Of a DNA stretch of 64,000 nucleotides, positions 50,040-59,174 are shown in pieces; position 1 is the stretch's first letter; each line of letters opens with the position of its first letter. The notes beneath the pieces are model-generated. The model saw only the letters and a list, made by a program, of their open reading frames with translations, did no database searches and was not told the DNA's origin. The position numbers were made by a program, and so were the translations under genes. This DNA is from Pseudomonadota bacterium (GTDB lineage: Bacteria > Pseudomonadota > Alphaproteobacteria > Reyranellales > Reyranellaceae), in assembly GCA_018240745.1 (NCBI GenBank), contig JAFEFF010000196.1:1-64000 (forward strand), given 5' to 3'.

Positions 50040-50962
50040 CGATATCTCCTGGCTGACCTTACCCCTGGACAAGGTGCGCCGTCGAGCTGGTCTGCCGGCC
50101 TCGCCAGGCTGGCGGTGCACCAGTCGTGGTGCCAGGTGTAGAGGCCGCTTCCCACCACGATCGCCGCACCGAAAATCGTCCAGCCGTCCGGGATGTCGCC
50201 GAACACCAGCCAGCCGAGCAACGTTGCCCAGACCAGCAGCGTGTAGCTGTAGGGCTGCACGGCGCCCGCGTCGGCGTAGTCGAGCGCCTTGATCAGGGCG
50301 TAGTGCGCGACCGCGCCGAGGAGGGAGATCACGACCATCAGCGCCCAAGCGGTGGGCGTCGGCCAGGTCCATTCGAACGGGCCGACGAAGCAGGTGGCGA
50401 TGAAGGCGACCAGCGCCGACCAGGCCAGGCTGGTGTCCGGCGTATCGAAGCGGGCGCTGAGCCGCGTCAGCAGCTGATAGCTCGCCCACAGCAGCGCACC
50501 GGCGAGCGGAATGAAGAGCGGCCAGTCGATGGAGCGGAAGCCGGGCCGCACGATCAGCATCACGCCGGCGAAGCCCGCCGCGACGGCGAGCCAGCGCGCG
50601 CGGCCTGCGCGCTCACCGAGGAACAGCACGCCGAGCGCGATCACGATCAGCGGCGAGGTCGCGGCCACCGCATGCGTGTCGGTGAGCGGCAGGTAGCGGA
50701 AGGCCAGCACGAACGCCGCGCCCTCCACGATCGCCACCAGCGAACGCACGATCTGCAGGCCGGGCCGCGCGCTGCGCAGCGCCGCGCGCAGGCCCTGCTT
50801 GCGCACCACGATCGAGGCGAACAGCAAGAACAGCGCCGAGCGGATCCACATCATCTGCGTCACCGCATAATCGGCCACCAGCCACTTGCTGATCGCGTCC
50901 ATGCTGGCAAAGCACAGCATGGCGAACATGGTGAGCAGCGCGCCGAGCGCGGTGCGATTCAT
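50036..50962 (-). CDS. EamA/DMT-family metabolite exporter
   Basis: A 308-residue protein with ten predicted helices in two EamA repeats, starting LLTMFAMLCFASMDAISKWL. LPLTDTHAVAATSPLIVIALGVLFLGE is the first conserved repeat end, and VQPYSYTLLVWATLLGWLVFGDIPDGWTIFG the second. It is of the RhaT/YdcZ-like group that exports amino acids, riboflavin or small organics. It is upstream of the cupin gene on the same strand and 4 bp overlapped. Family C palindrome lies just before its start. Confidence 0.87.
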   Translation of the reverse strand: MNRTALGALLTMFAMLCFASMDAISKWLVADYAVTQMMWIRSALFLLFASIVVRKQGLRAALRSARPGLQIVRSLVAIVEGAAFVLAFRYLPLTDTHAVAATSPLIVIALGVLFLGERAGRARWLAVAAGFAGVMLIVRPGFRSIDWPLFIPLAGALLWASYQLLTRLSARFDTPDTSLAWSALVAFIATCFVGPFEWTWPTPTAWALMVVISLLGAVAHYALIKALDYADAGAVQPYSYTLLVWATLLGWLVFGDIPDGWTIFGAAIVVGSGLYTWHHDWCTASLARPADQLDGAPCPGVRSARRYR

Positions 50963-50972
50963 GCTGGTCTTC

Positions 50973-51087
50973 GCCCTCCCCAGTCTTCTGGGGAGGTGTC
51001 GCCGTCACACGGCGACGGAGGGGTCATGAGCCTTGCCCCCTCCGTCAGCGTAAGACGCTGACACCTCCCCAGAAGACTGGGGAGGGC
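50973..51087. repeat. Family C palindromic element, 28-bp perfect arms
   Basis: Arms 50973-51000 and 51060-51087 are perfect 28-bp reverse complements; each holds CTCCCCAG and CTGGGGAG, so each also folds alone. The centre holds further pairs: GCCGT/ACGGC (51001-51013), GACGGAGGGG/CCCCTCCGTC, and AGCGT/ACGCT just before the right arm. This can form a cruciform or a large branched RNA hairpin. It lies between two minus-strand genes. Only one copy is seen in the window. Confidence 0.88.
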
Positions 51088-51091
51088 AAGA

Positions 51092-52165
51092 TTATTCAGC
51101 CGCCACCGCCCGTCTTGCCGGCGGCCGGAACGCCGGCATCACGCGCTCGGCGAACAGGCGCAGGCTCTTCATCGCCTTGTCGTGGCCGTAGTACGGCGGG
51201 TAGTGCAGCAACAGCGAGGTCATGCCGGTGCGCGCCTGCATCTCGCGCAGGCGGGCGATCACCGTCTCGGCCGAGCCGTGCAGCAGCGTCGTCGCCAGCA
51301 GGTCGTCGTAGTTGATCGCGCTGCCCTTCTCCGACACCGAGCCGAGATAGCCGCTGGTGCCCGTGCCGCCGAAGTGGCTGATGTGCCTGACGATCGCCTC
51401 CTCGGTATCGGCGCGCGCTTCCTTGTCGCTGTCGGCGATGTAGACCCAGCGGGCGATGTCGATGTTGCCTGCCGCCGGATTCTTGCGCCGCTCCTCGCTC
51501 GCTCTTGCAAGCTCGCGCTTGTAGAGCGCGGTCTGCGCCGCCAGCGTCTCGACGCCCGGCAGGGTCGACAGCATCAGGCCGAAACCGTTGCGGCCGGAAT
51601 AGCCGATCGAGCGATCGGTGCCGCCCGCCATGTAGAGCGGCGGGTGCGGCATCTGGACGGGATGCGGCAGCATCTCGAAATCGCCCTGCACCGTGCCGCT
51701 GAAATACTTGCCCTTGTGGTCCCAGCGATGGCGGTGCCAGGCGTCGAACATCAGCCCGATCGCCTCCTCGACCATGTCGCGCCGGCCCTCGAAGTCCTTG
51801 CCCAGACCGACGAATTCGTAGGGACGGTAGCCCGAGCCGACGCCCAGCCGGACGCGGCCGTTCGACAGGATGTCGACGAACGAGGCGTTCTCGACCACCC
51901 GGATCGGGTCGTACAGCGGCAGCGTGATCACCGCGGCGCCGATGTTGATCTTGCTGGTCTTGGCCGCGAGATACGCCATGTAGGCGAAGCAGTCCGGCAT
52001 GATGCCGTAGCTGGTGGCGAAGTGGTGCTCGGCGATCCAGGCGGTGTCGTAGCCCAGCCGCTCGGCCTCGATCACTTCTTCCGTTGTGCGGGCGTGGACC
52101 CCGCGGTGCGGATAGGGCTCCTCCTTGGGATTCGGATGGGAGGTGAACAAAACGCCGAATTCCAT
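51092..52165 (-). CDS. LLM-class flavin-dependent oxidoreductase
   Basis: A 357-residue luciferase-like TIM-barrel enzyme, probably FMN- or F420-dependent monooxygenase. EVIEAERLGYDTAWIAEHHF is the family opening, TSKINIGAAVITLPLYDPIRVVENASFVDILSNGRVRLGVGSGY the flavin-binding region, and PPLYMAGGTDRSIGYSGRNG a later loop. GAGGAAACC precedes ATG 52165. It is divergent from the D-aminoacylase-like gene with about 110 bp between starts, a pairing that suggests linked breakdown of an amide compound. Confidence 0.9.
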   Translation of the reverse strand: MEFGVLFTSHPNPKEEPYPHRGVHARTTEEVIEAERLGYDTAWIAEHHFATSYGIMPDCFAYMAYLAAKTSKINIGAAVITLPLYDPIRVVENASFVDILSNGRVRLGVGSGYRPYEFVGLGKDFEGRRDMVEEAIGLMFDAWHRHRWDHKGKYFSGTVQGDFEMLPHPVQMPHPPLYMAGGTDRSIGYSGRNGFGLMLSTLPGVETLAAQTALYKRELARASEERRKNPAAGNIDIARWVYIADSDKEARADTEEAIVRHISHFGGTGTSGYLGSVSEKGSAINYDDLLATTLLHGSAETVIARLREMQARTGMTSLLLHYPPYYGHDKAMKSLRLFAERVMPAFRPPARRAVAAE

Positions 52166-52276
52166 GGTTTCCTCGCCTTTTCGTTGAGTTATCCTACGGA
52201 TCACACCGGAGGTCCGCCATGGCATTCGACCATGGCGCGAGCGCGTAGCGGTCGCGCGGCACACACGGAGGTCGAT

Positions 52277-53971
52277 ATGGGCTTCGACTTGGTCGTCAGG
52301 AACGGCATGATCGTCGACGGTTCGGGACTGCCGCGTTACCGCGGCGACGTGGGCGTGAAGGACGGCAAGATCGCCGAGATCGGCCGCCTCAACGGGGTGA
52401 GTGCGAAAGAGACCCTCGATGCCGAGGGGCGTGTCGTTGCACCGGGCTTCGTCGACGGCCACACCCATATGGACGCGCAGATCTTCTGGGATCCGATCGG
52501 CACCAGCTCGTGTTTCCAGGGCGTCACCTCGGTGGTGATGGGCAATTGCGGTTTCACCCTGGCGCCCTGCCGCGCCGACGAAGCCGACCTCGTGATGCGC
52601 AATTTGGAGCGCGCGGAGGACATCAGCCGCGATGCCATGAAGGCCGGCATCAAGTGGCGCTGGGAGACCTTCCCGCAGTTCCTCGACGTGCTCGATTCGC
52701 TGCCCAAGGGCATCAACTACGCGGGCTATGTCGGTCACTGCGCGATCCGCACCCATGTGATGGGCCAGCGCGCCTTCACCGACGAGGCGACCGACGACGA
52801 CCTCGAGGCGATGATCCATCACACGCAGGAGGCGATCGCCGCCGGCGCGCACGGCTTCTCGACCACCCGCTCGGTCGCGCACCAGACCTCGGACGACAAG
52901 CCGGTCGCGAGCCGGCTCGCCACCTGGCACGAGTTCGAATCGCTGGTGAAGTCGATGGGCGGCGGCATGGTCGAGGTCGCGGGCGAGCCGCGCGGCGCCG
53001 ACGGCCACAAGGCGCGCGCCTACTACGAGGGCCTGAGCAAGCTCGCCATCGAGAGCGGCCGGCCGATCACCTTCGGCCTGTTCAGCCGGCGCAACAATCC
53101 GGGCGCCTGGCGCACCACCTTCGACATCATCGAGCGCACCAACCGCGAGGGCGGGCGCATGTTCGCCCAGGTGCACAGCCGGTCGCTGAACGTCCTGCTG
53201 TCGTTCGAGACCCAGCTTCCGTTCGACAAGTGGGAGATGTGGCGCGACATGCGCAACCTGCCGCTCAGCGAGAAGAAGCAGTGGCTGCTCGATCCGGAGA
53301 AGCGCAAGAAGCTGGTCGAGATCGCGTCGCGGCCGTACGACGGCCCGGCCCATGTCGCCGGCGCCGAGGCGCGGCCGCCGCAGTGGGATTACATCTATGC
53401 GCTGACCGACATGAAGGGCCCGCACAAGTCGATGGCCGAGCTGGCGCGGATGAAGAACACCCATCCGGTCGAGCTGATGATCGACATGGCGCTCGAGCGC
53501 GACCTCAAGTTCTTCATGATCCAGCCGGTCGCCAACGAGGACCAGGCCGAGGCGCTGGAGCTGATGAAGCATCCGCGCTCGGTCGTGACCTTCTCCGACT
53601 CCGGCGCCCATGTCTCGCAGATCATGGACTCCTCGCTGCAGACCCATCTGCTCAGCCACTGGGTGCGCGAGAAGCAGGCCTTCACGCTGGAGGAGGCGGT
53701 GAAGATGTTGACCTGCGACAGCGCCACCCAGTTCGGCTTCCACGACCGCGGGCTGCTGCGCGAGGGCCTCGCGGCCGACATCGTCGTGTTCGATCCCGAC
53801 ACCATCAACGCGCGCATGCCGGAGGTCGTGACCGACCTGCCGGCCGGCGCCAAGCGCCTGAAGCAGAAGTGCGACGGCATGGCCGCCACCATCGTCAACG
53901 GCCAGGTCCTGCTGCGCGACAACGAGCCCACCGGCAACCTGCCCGGCAAGCTCCTGCGCAAGCGGCGGTAG
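52277..53971 (+). CDS. N-acyl-D-amino-acid deacylase-like amidohydrolase
   Basis: A 564-residue amidohydrolase-superfamily enzyme. VVAPGFVDGHTHMDAQIFWDP holds the metal His pair, GVTSVVMGNCGFTLAPCR has the Cys typical of D-aminoacylases, GHCAIRTHVMG and FAQVHSRSLN supply further histidines, and TFSDSGAHVSQIMD the metal Asp. The C-terminal AADIVVFDPDTINARMPEVV restores the small beta domain. ACGGAGG precedes ATG 52277. D-amino acid or hydantoin-like amides are probable substrates. Composite repeat starts 7 bp after the stop. Confidence 0.88.
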   Translation: MGFDLVVRNGMIVDGSGLPRYRGDVGVKDGKIAEIGRLNGVSAKETLDAEGRVVAPGFVDGHTHMDAQIFWDPIGTSSCFQGVTSVVMGNCGFTLAPCRADEADLVMRNLERAEDISRDAMKAGIKWRWETFPQFLDVLDSLPKGINYAGYVGHCAIRTHVMGQRAFTDEATDDDLEAMIHHTQEAIAAGAHGFSTTRSVAHQTSDDKPVASRLATWHEFESLVKSMGGGMVEVAGEPRGADGHKARAYYEGLSKLAIESGRPITFGLFSRRNNPGAWRTTFDIIERTNREGGRMFAQVHSRSLNVLLSFETQLPFDKWEMWRDMRNLPLSEKKQWLLDPEKRKKLVEIASRPYDGPAHVAGAEARPPQWDYIYALTDMKGPHKSMAELARMKNTHPVELMIDMALERDLKFFMIQPVANEDQAEALELMKHPRSVVTFSDSGAHVSQIMDSSLQTHLLSHWVREKQAFTLEEAVKMLTCDSATQFGFHDRGLLREGLAADIVVFDPDTINARMPEVVTDLPAGAKRLKQKCDGMAATIVNGQVLLRDNEPTGNLPGKLLRKRR

Positions 53972-53977
53972 TCTTCC

Positions 53978-54143
53978 GCTGGGGGCGCGCCACTCCGTGG
54001 CGCGTCTTCTCATCCTCATGTGGACCGCGGGCCTCCAGGCCCGCATCAGAATCATGAGCGGACCTGGAGCCTTCGGCTCCGCTCAGGCCAGGGGTCCGCG
54101 GTCCGGAAGAACATGACGCGCCACGGAGTGGCGCGCCCCCAGC
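53978..54143. repeat. Family A composite element with perfect 29-bp outer arms
   Basis: Outer arms 53978-54006 and 54115-54143 are perfect 29-bp reverse complements with CGCGCCACTCCGTGGCGCG at their core. Inside are the GGACC unit (54022-54044, GCGGGC, CTCCAG, GCCCGC) and a right unit ending in GGTCC at 54104, with GCGGAC/GTCCGC around the nested GGAGCC, TTC, GGCTCC hairpin also found at 19.3 kb. The largest family A copy in the window. Confidence 0.9.
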
Positions 54144-54263
54144 CGTCGTCCCGACCGGAGCGAAGCGGAGTGGAGGGACCTTTTTTCGACGGTTGGCCGC
54201 TAATCGCTGAAAAAAAGTCCCTCCGCTGCGCCTCGCTTCGCTCGGCTTCGGTCGGGACGACGG
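54143..54263. repeat. Family B palindromic element (121 bp), second copy
   Basis: Outer arms 54143-54156 and 54250-54263 are perfect 14-bp reverse complements that begin CCGTCGTCCCGACC. Inner TGGAGGGACC with six T (54171-54186) faces AAAAAAAGTCCCTCC (54210-54224). The copy shares its first base with the last base of the family A composite, so the two families are fused end to end into a 286-bp block. Confidence 0.87.
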
Positions 54264-54600
54264 TCTTACCTATGTGGATAAGCTCCCGCTGCTGACCCTC
54301 GACTTGGGCATTGGCCCGCGATTTGGCCTCTGATTTTCGGATGAAAGAGCGCGGCCAATGCCCGTAATAGGTGTTGGGCGTGCAGTGGTGCAGAGTCGCC
54401 TGCATGACGAATGAGCGGACGGTCTTCAGGGGTTTTCGCGGAGGGAGGGGAGGGGTGCGGGCAGAGTGGCGGGAAGCGCCTAAAACGTTGGCCCGTTTGC
54501 ACCGAATCGCTGCCACGCCGATTGGCAGTCGATGGCAGTCCCGTGGCGGCTCGTTGATTCCGGCCGCGGCGATACCACATTCACGAGCGATTCCTGCACC
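54264..54600. other. Upstream region of lhr with inverted repeat
   Basis: This 337-bp gap holds no gene I can support. An 11-bp perfect inverted repeat, GGGCATTGGCC (54306-54316) and GGCCAATGCCC (54353-54363), has a 36-bp spacer. After it comes a purine-rich run, GGAGGGAGGGGAGGGG, at about 54441-54456. Frames that run through the gap into the helicase are possible, but the first good helicase codon is ATG 54601. Confidence 0.5.
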
Positions 54601-57600
54601 ATGGATCTGAAGTCCCTGTTTCACCCGGCCGTCGCCGACTGGTTCGAGACCCGATTCGCCCGCGCGACGCCGGCGCAGGCGGAGGCGTGGCCGCTGATCA
54701 AGGCGGGCCGGCACGCGCTGATCGCCGCGCCGACCGGCTCGGGCAAGACCTTCGCGGCTTTCCTGGCCGCGATCGACGACCTGGTGCGCCAGGGCATCGC
54801 CGGCGAGCTCAAGGACGAGACGCAGGTCGTCTACGTCTCGCCACTCAAGGCGCTGTCAAACGACATCCAGAAGAACCTGCAGGAGCCGCTCGCCGGCATC
54901 CGCGAGAACCTGAAGCGGCAGGGCCTGCCCGACGTCGGCATCCGCACCTGGGTCCGCACCGGCGACACGCCGGCGGGCGAGCGGCAGAAGATGAACCGGC
55001 GGCCGCCGCACATCGTCGTCACCACGCCGGAATCGCTCTACATCCTGCTCGGCTCCGAATCGGGCCGCAAGATGCTGGCGACGACGCGCACGGTGATCGT
55101 CGACGAGATCCACGCGGTGGCGCCCAACAAGCGCGGCAGTCATCTCGCCGTGTCCCTCGAACGCCTGAACGCCTTGTGCGGCGGCAAGCTGCTGCGCATC
55201 GGCCTGTCGGCGACGCAGAACCCGATCGAGGAGGTTGGCCGCTTCCTGGTCGGCGCGGCCAGTGGCGATAAGGCCGGCGACTGCGCCATCGTCGATTCCG
55301 GCCACAAGCGCGAGCGCGATCTCGCGATCGAGGTGCCCGAATCGCCGCTCGACGGCGTGATGTCGCATGAGGTCTGGGAGCAGGTCTATCGACGGCTCGC
55401 CGCGCTGGTCGAGCAGCACCGCACGACGCTCATCTTCGTCAACACGCGGCGTCTCTCCGAGCGCGTCACCAAGCGACTGTCCGAGCTGGTCGGCGAGGCC
55501 AACGTCGCCGCTCACCACGGCAGCCTCGCCAAGGAGCATCGGCTCGACGCCGAGCAGCGGCTGAAGCACGGCAAGCTCAAGGCGCTGGTCGCGACCGCTT
55601 CGCTCGAGCTCGGCATCGACATCGGCGACGTCGACCTGGTCTGCCAGCTCGGCTCGCCGCGCTCGATCGCGAGCTTCCTGCAGCGGGTGGGCCGCTCCGG
55701 CCACACGGTCGGCGGCACGCCCAAGGGTCGGCTGTTCCCGCTGTCGCGCGACGATCTCGTCGAATGCACCGCGCTGCTCGACGCGGTCCGTCGCGGCGAG
55801 CTCGATCGCCTGGAGATTCCCGGCCAGCCGATGGACGTGCTGGCGCAGCAGATCGTGGCCGAGGTCGCGGCGCAGGAATGGAGCGAGGACGATCTGTTCG
55901 CTCTGATGCGCCGCGCCTGGCCGTACCGCAAGCTCCGGCGCGAGGAGTTCGATCCGATCGTCGCCATGCTGGCCGAGGGTTTCAACACCCGGCGCGGCCG
56001 TTGCGGCGCGCTGATCCATCACGACGCGGTCAACCGTCTGCTGCGCGGCCGTCGCGGGGCGCGCATGACGGCGATCACCGCCGGTGGCACCATTCCCGAC
56101 AACGCCGACTACCAGGTGCTGCTCGAACCCGAGAACAACGTCATCGGTAGCGTCAACGAGGACTTCGCGGTCGAGAGCCTGGCCGGCGACGTCTTCCAGC
56201 TCGGCAACCGCAGCTACAAGATCCAGCGCGTCGAGCGCGGCACGGTACGCGTCGAGGATGCGCAGGGCCAGGCGCCGACCATCCCGTTCTGGCTCGGCGA
56301 GGCGCCCGGCCGCAGCGGTGCGCTGTCGGCGTCGGTGTCGCGCTTCCGCGCCGACGTCGAGCGCCGCCTGCGCCTCGATCCGACCGGCGCGAAGGTGCTG
56401 TGCTGGCTGACCGAGGAGCTCGCACCGGAGCAATCCGCCGCCGAGCAGCTCGTCGACTATCTGCGTGCGGGGTTCGGCGCGCTGGGCTGCCTGCCGACCT
56501 GCGAGACGATCGTGCTCGAGCGCTTCTTCGACGAGTCGGGCGGCATGCAGCTCGTCGTGCATTCGCCCTACGGCAGCCGGCTCAACCGCGCGTGGGGCCT
56601 GGCCTTGCGCAAGCGCTTCTGCGCCACGTTCAACTTCGAGATCCAGGCGGCGGCGACCGAGGACAATATCGTCATCTCGCTCACCGAGGCGCACAGCTTC
56701 GATCTCGCCAGCGTCCCGCGCTACCTGAACTCGAACTCGGTGGACGGCGTGCTGACCCAGGCAGTGCTCGATTCGCCGATGTTCAACACGCGCTGGCGCT
56801 GGGTGAGCGGCGTATCGCTCGCCCTGCCGCGCTTCCGGGCCGGTCGCAGGGTGCCGCCGCAGCTCATCCGCATGCAGGCCGAGGACCTCGTCGGTGCCGT
56901 GTTCCCCGACCAGATCGCCTGCGCCGAGAACCTGCCCGGCGACCGCGAGATTCCCGACCATCCGCTGGTCAGCCAGGCGCTGCACGACTGCCTGCACGAG
57001 GCGATGGACCTCGACGGCCTCAAGCGGTTGCTGAAGGGCATCGAATCGGGCGCGATCCGGGTGGTGACGCGCGAGCTCACCCAGCCGTCGCCGCTCGCGA
57101 TCGAGGTGCTGTCGGCGCGGCCCTATGCCTTCCTCGACGATGCACCGCTCGAGGAACGACGCACCCAGGCGGTGATGGCGCGGCGCTGGCTCACGCCCGA
57201 GCAGGCGGAAGAGCTGGGCCAGCTCGACCCCGAGGCGATCGAGCGCGTGAAGGCCGAGGTGTGGCCCGACGCCGCGAACGCCGACGAGCTGCACGACGCG
57301 CTGGTCTGGCTGGGCTTCCTGACCGACGCCGAGATCGAGGCGAATGCCGGGTGGCGCGGCTGGCTGGCCGATCTCGCGGGCCAGAAACGGGCGGCACGAA
57401 TCGCGCGTGGCGGGCCACCGGTCTGGATCGCGGCGGAGCGGCTGTCGCTCTTCCGAGCGCTGTGGCCCGGCCTGGCGACCGAGCCCGTGATCGAGGCGCC
57501 GGCCGGCGTCGACAAATCCGTTTCGAGCGACGCGGCGCTGGTCGAGCTCCTGCGCGGCCGGCTCGAAGGGCTGGGGCCGGCGACGACGATGGCATTGGCC

Positions 57601-58956
57601 GCGCCGCTCGGGCTCGACATCACAGCCGGACTCGCTACTCTCGAGGCGGAAGGCTTCGCCATGCGCGGCCGCTTCTCGGCCGGGGCATCCTCGGACGAAT
57701 GGTGCGAGCGCCGCCTGCTGGCGCGCATCCATCGCTACACGATCAAGCGGCTGCGCGCCGAGATCGAGCCGGTCGCCGCGCGCGACTTCCTGCGCTTCCT
57801 GTTCCGCTGGCAGCACGTCGCGCCCGAGGCGCGGATGGAGGGCGCGAAAGCGCTCGAGGTCGTCATCGAGCAGCTCGAAGGCTTCGGTGCAGCGGCGGCG
57901 GCGTGGGAGAGCGAGATCCTGCCGACCCGCATCGCCGACTATGCGCCGCACTGGCTCGATGCTCGGTGCCTGGCGGGACAGGCGGCCTGGACGCGGCTGC
58001 GCTCGCGCGGCGGGCGCAGCGATGCCGAGCGCCGCACCGCGCCGGTCCGCACCACGCCGATCACCCTGTCGCCGCGCCGCCACGTCGCGCTGTGGCGCTC
58101 GCTGCTGCCCGCCGAGGAGGCGCGCCCCAGCGCCAAGGCGCGCGCGGTGCTCGACTTCGTGACCGCCAATGGCGCTTCGTTCTTCGACGAGCTGGTCCAG
58201 CATTGCGGCCTGTTGCGCACGCATGTCGAGGAGGCTCTGGCCGAGCTGGTCGCTCTGGGCCTCGTCACGTCCGACAGCTTCGCCGGCCTCAGGACTCTCC
58301 TGGTCCCGGTCAGCGAGCGCCGGCCGGGCGGCCGCCGTCGCCGCCGCGCCGTGCATGGCATGGAGGAGTCCGGCCGCTGGTCGCCGGTGCGGCCGTCCGC
58401 CGCCGATGACGCCGCCGCCGTCGAGCACGTGGCGCGCACGCTGCTCAAGCGCTACGGCGTGGTGTTCTGGCGCATGCTGGAGCGCGAATCGCCGTGGCTG
58501 CCGCCGTGGCGCGAGCTGCTGCGCGTCTATCGCCGGCTGGAGAGCCGCGGCGAGATTCGCGGCGGACGCTTCGTCGCCGGCTTTACCGGCGAGCAGTTTG
58601 CCTTGCCGGAAGCGATCGGCTCGCTGCGCGAGGTGCGGCGCCACCCTCACGACAACGAATGGCTGGTGGTGTCGGGCGCCGATCCGCTCAATCTCGCGGG
58701 CATCCTGACGCCGGGACCGCGGCTCGCCGCCCTCGCGGGCAACCGGCTGTTGGTGCAGGACGGCGTGCCGGCGGCGATGCTGAGCGGCGGCGAGGTCCGG
58801 CTGTTCGCCGAGGTCGATCCGGCGACCGACTGGCTGATGCGCAAGGCGCTGGTGGGTACGACGCGGCGCGGCCTGTCGACGCCTCGCCACGAACCCGATG
58901 CATCTGGAACAATCGAGCAGCCGTCAAAACCGGCGCGCAACTATCGGCGCGTCTGA
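54601..58956 (+). CDS. lhr: Lhr-type large DEAD/DEAH-box helicase
   Basis: A 1451-residue superfamily 2 helicase, near full length for Lhr (E. coli 1538). Walker A is APTGSGKT (43-50), motif II DEIH (168-171), motif III LSAT (202-205), with [11 protein letters not shown] and [11 protein letters not shown] (motif VI) in RecA domain 2. A winged-helix, Lhr-core and the long C-terminal domain typical of bacterial Lhr follow, with [34 protein letters not shown] near the end. Lhr unwinds DNA and RNA:DNA hybrids in repair. ATG 54601 lies after a composite repeat block. No nuclease gene (such as an Lhr-associated exonuclease) is beside it. Confidence 0.92.
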   Translation: MDLKSLFHPAVADWFETRFARATPAQAEAWPLIKAGRHALIAAPTGSGKTFAAFLAAIDDLVRQGIAGELKDETQVVYVSPLKALSNDIQKNLQEPLAGIRENLKRQGLPDVGIRTWVRTGDTPAGERQKMNRRPPHIVVTTPESLYILLGSESGRKMLATTRTVIVDEIHAVAPNKRGSHLAVSLERLNALCGGKLLRIGLSATQNPIEEVGRFLVGAASGDKAGDCAIVDSGHKRERDLAIEVPESPLDGVMSHEVWEQVYRRLAALVEQHRTTLIFVNTRRLSERVTKRLSELVGEANVAAHHGSLAKEHRLDAEQRLKHGKLKALVATASLELGIDIGDVDLVCQLGSPRSIASFLQRVGRSGHTVGGTPKGRLFPLSRDDLVECTALLDAVRRGELDRLEIPGQPMDVLAQQIVAEVAAQEWSEDDLFALMRRAWPYRKLRREEFDPIVAMLAEGFNTRRGRCGALIHHDAVNRLLRGRRGARMTAITAGGTIPDNADYQVLLEPENNVIGSVNEDFAVESLAGDVFQLGNRSYKIQRVERGTVRVEDAQGQAPTIPFWLGEAPGRSGALSASVSRFRADVERRLRLDPTGAKVLCWLTEELAPEQSAAEQLVDYLRAGFGALGCLPTCETIVLERFFDESGGMQLVVHSPYGSRLNRAWGLALRKRFCATFNFEIQAAATEDNIVISLTEAHSFDLASVPRYLNSNSVDGVLTQAVLDSPMFNTRWRWVSGVSLALPRFRAGRRVPPQLIRMQAEDLVGAVFPDQIACAENLPGDREIPDHPLVSQALHDCLHEAMDLDGLKRLLKGIESGAIRVVTRELTQPSPLAIEVLSARPYAFLDDAPLEERRTQAVMARRWLTPEQAEELGQLDPEAIERVKAEVWPDAANADELHDALVWLGFLTDAEIEANAGWRGWLADLAGQKRAARIARGGPPVWIAAERLSLFRALWPGLATEPVIEAPAGVDKSVSSDAALVELLRGRLEGLGPATTMALAAPLGLDITAGLATLEAEGFAMRGRFSAGASSDEWCERRLLARIHRYTIKRLRAEIEPVAARDFLRFLFRWQHVAPEARMEGAKALEVVIEQLEGFGAAAAAWESEILPTRIADYAPHWLDARCLAGQAAWTRLRSRGGRSDAERRTAPVRTTPITLSPRRHVALWRSLLPAEEARPSAKARAVLDFVTANGASFFDELVQHCGLLRTHVEEALAELVALGLVTSDSFAGLRTLLVPVSERRPGGRRRRRAVHGMEESGRWSPVRPSAADDAAAVEHVARTLLKRYGVVFWRMLERESPWLPPWRELLRVYRRLESRGEIRGGRFVAGFTGEQFALPEAIGSLREVRRHPHDNEWLVVSGADPLNLAGILTPGPRLAALAGNRLLVQDGVPAAMLSGGEVRLFAEVDPATDWLMRKALVGTTRRGLSTPRHEPDASGTIEQPSKPARNYRRV

Positions 58957-59174
58957 GCCTGCTTCGCGCGCGATTCCGAACGTTTGTATGCGGCCGGTTC
59001 AGTGCGCCTTGACTCGGCCGCAATGCACCGTCATATACGCGGCAACTCGCAAGCAGCGAGTTCGACAAGGTTTCTCGCGATTGCGCGACGCGCCCGAAAC
59101 GGTCCCGACTGGACCAACGGGGCGCTTCATCCCGAGACAATCTCCCAGAAGCAAGAGCCGCCACTGCCGCGCCA
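58957..59174 (+). promoter_or_regulatory. Upstream region of rhlE with hairpin and candidate promoter
   Basis: TTGACT (59009-59014) and ATATAC (59033-59038) are 18 bp apart and could be a promoter. About 6 bp after the putative -10, AACTCGC (59044-59050) and GCGAGTT (59056-59062) form a perfect 7-bp hairpin with a 5-nt loop. The transcript would have a leader of over 100 bases, as is common for cold-shock type helicase genes. This is a pattern-based guess. Confidence 0.4.

Noticed and set aside
52166..54055. Extension of the LLM oxidoreductase frame to 987 codons
   Set aside because: The added sequence is antisense to the D-aminoacylase gene. The family start MEFGVLFTSHPNP with a good ribosome site is at 52165.
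54856..58890. Open frame of 1344 codons antisense to lhr
   Set aside because: It mirrors the helicase codon pattern and shows no domain. The helicase on the plus strand has all its motifs.
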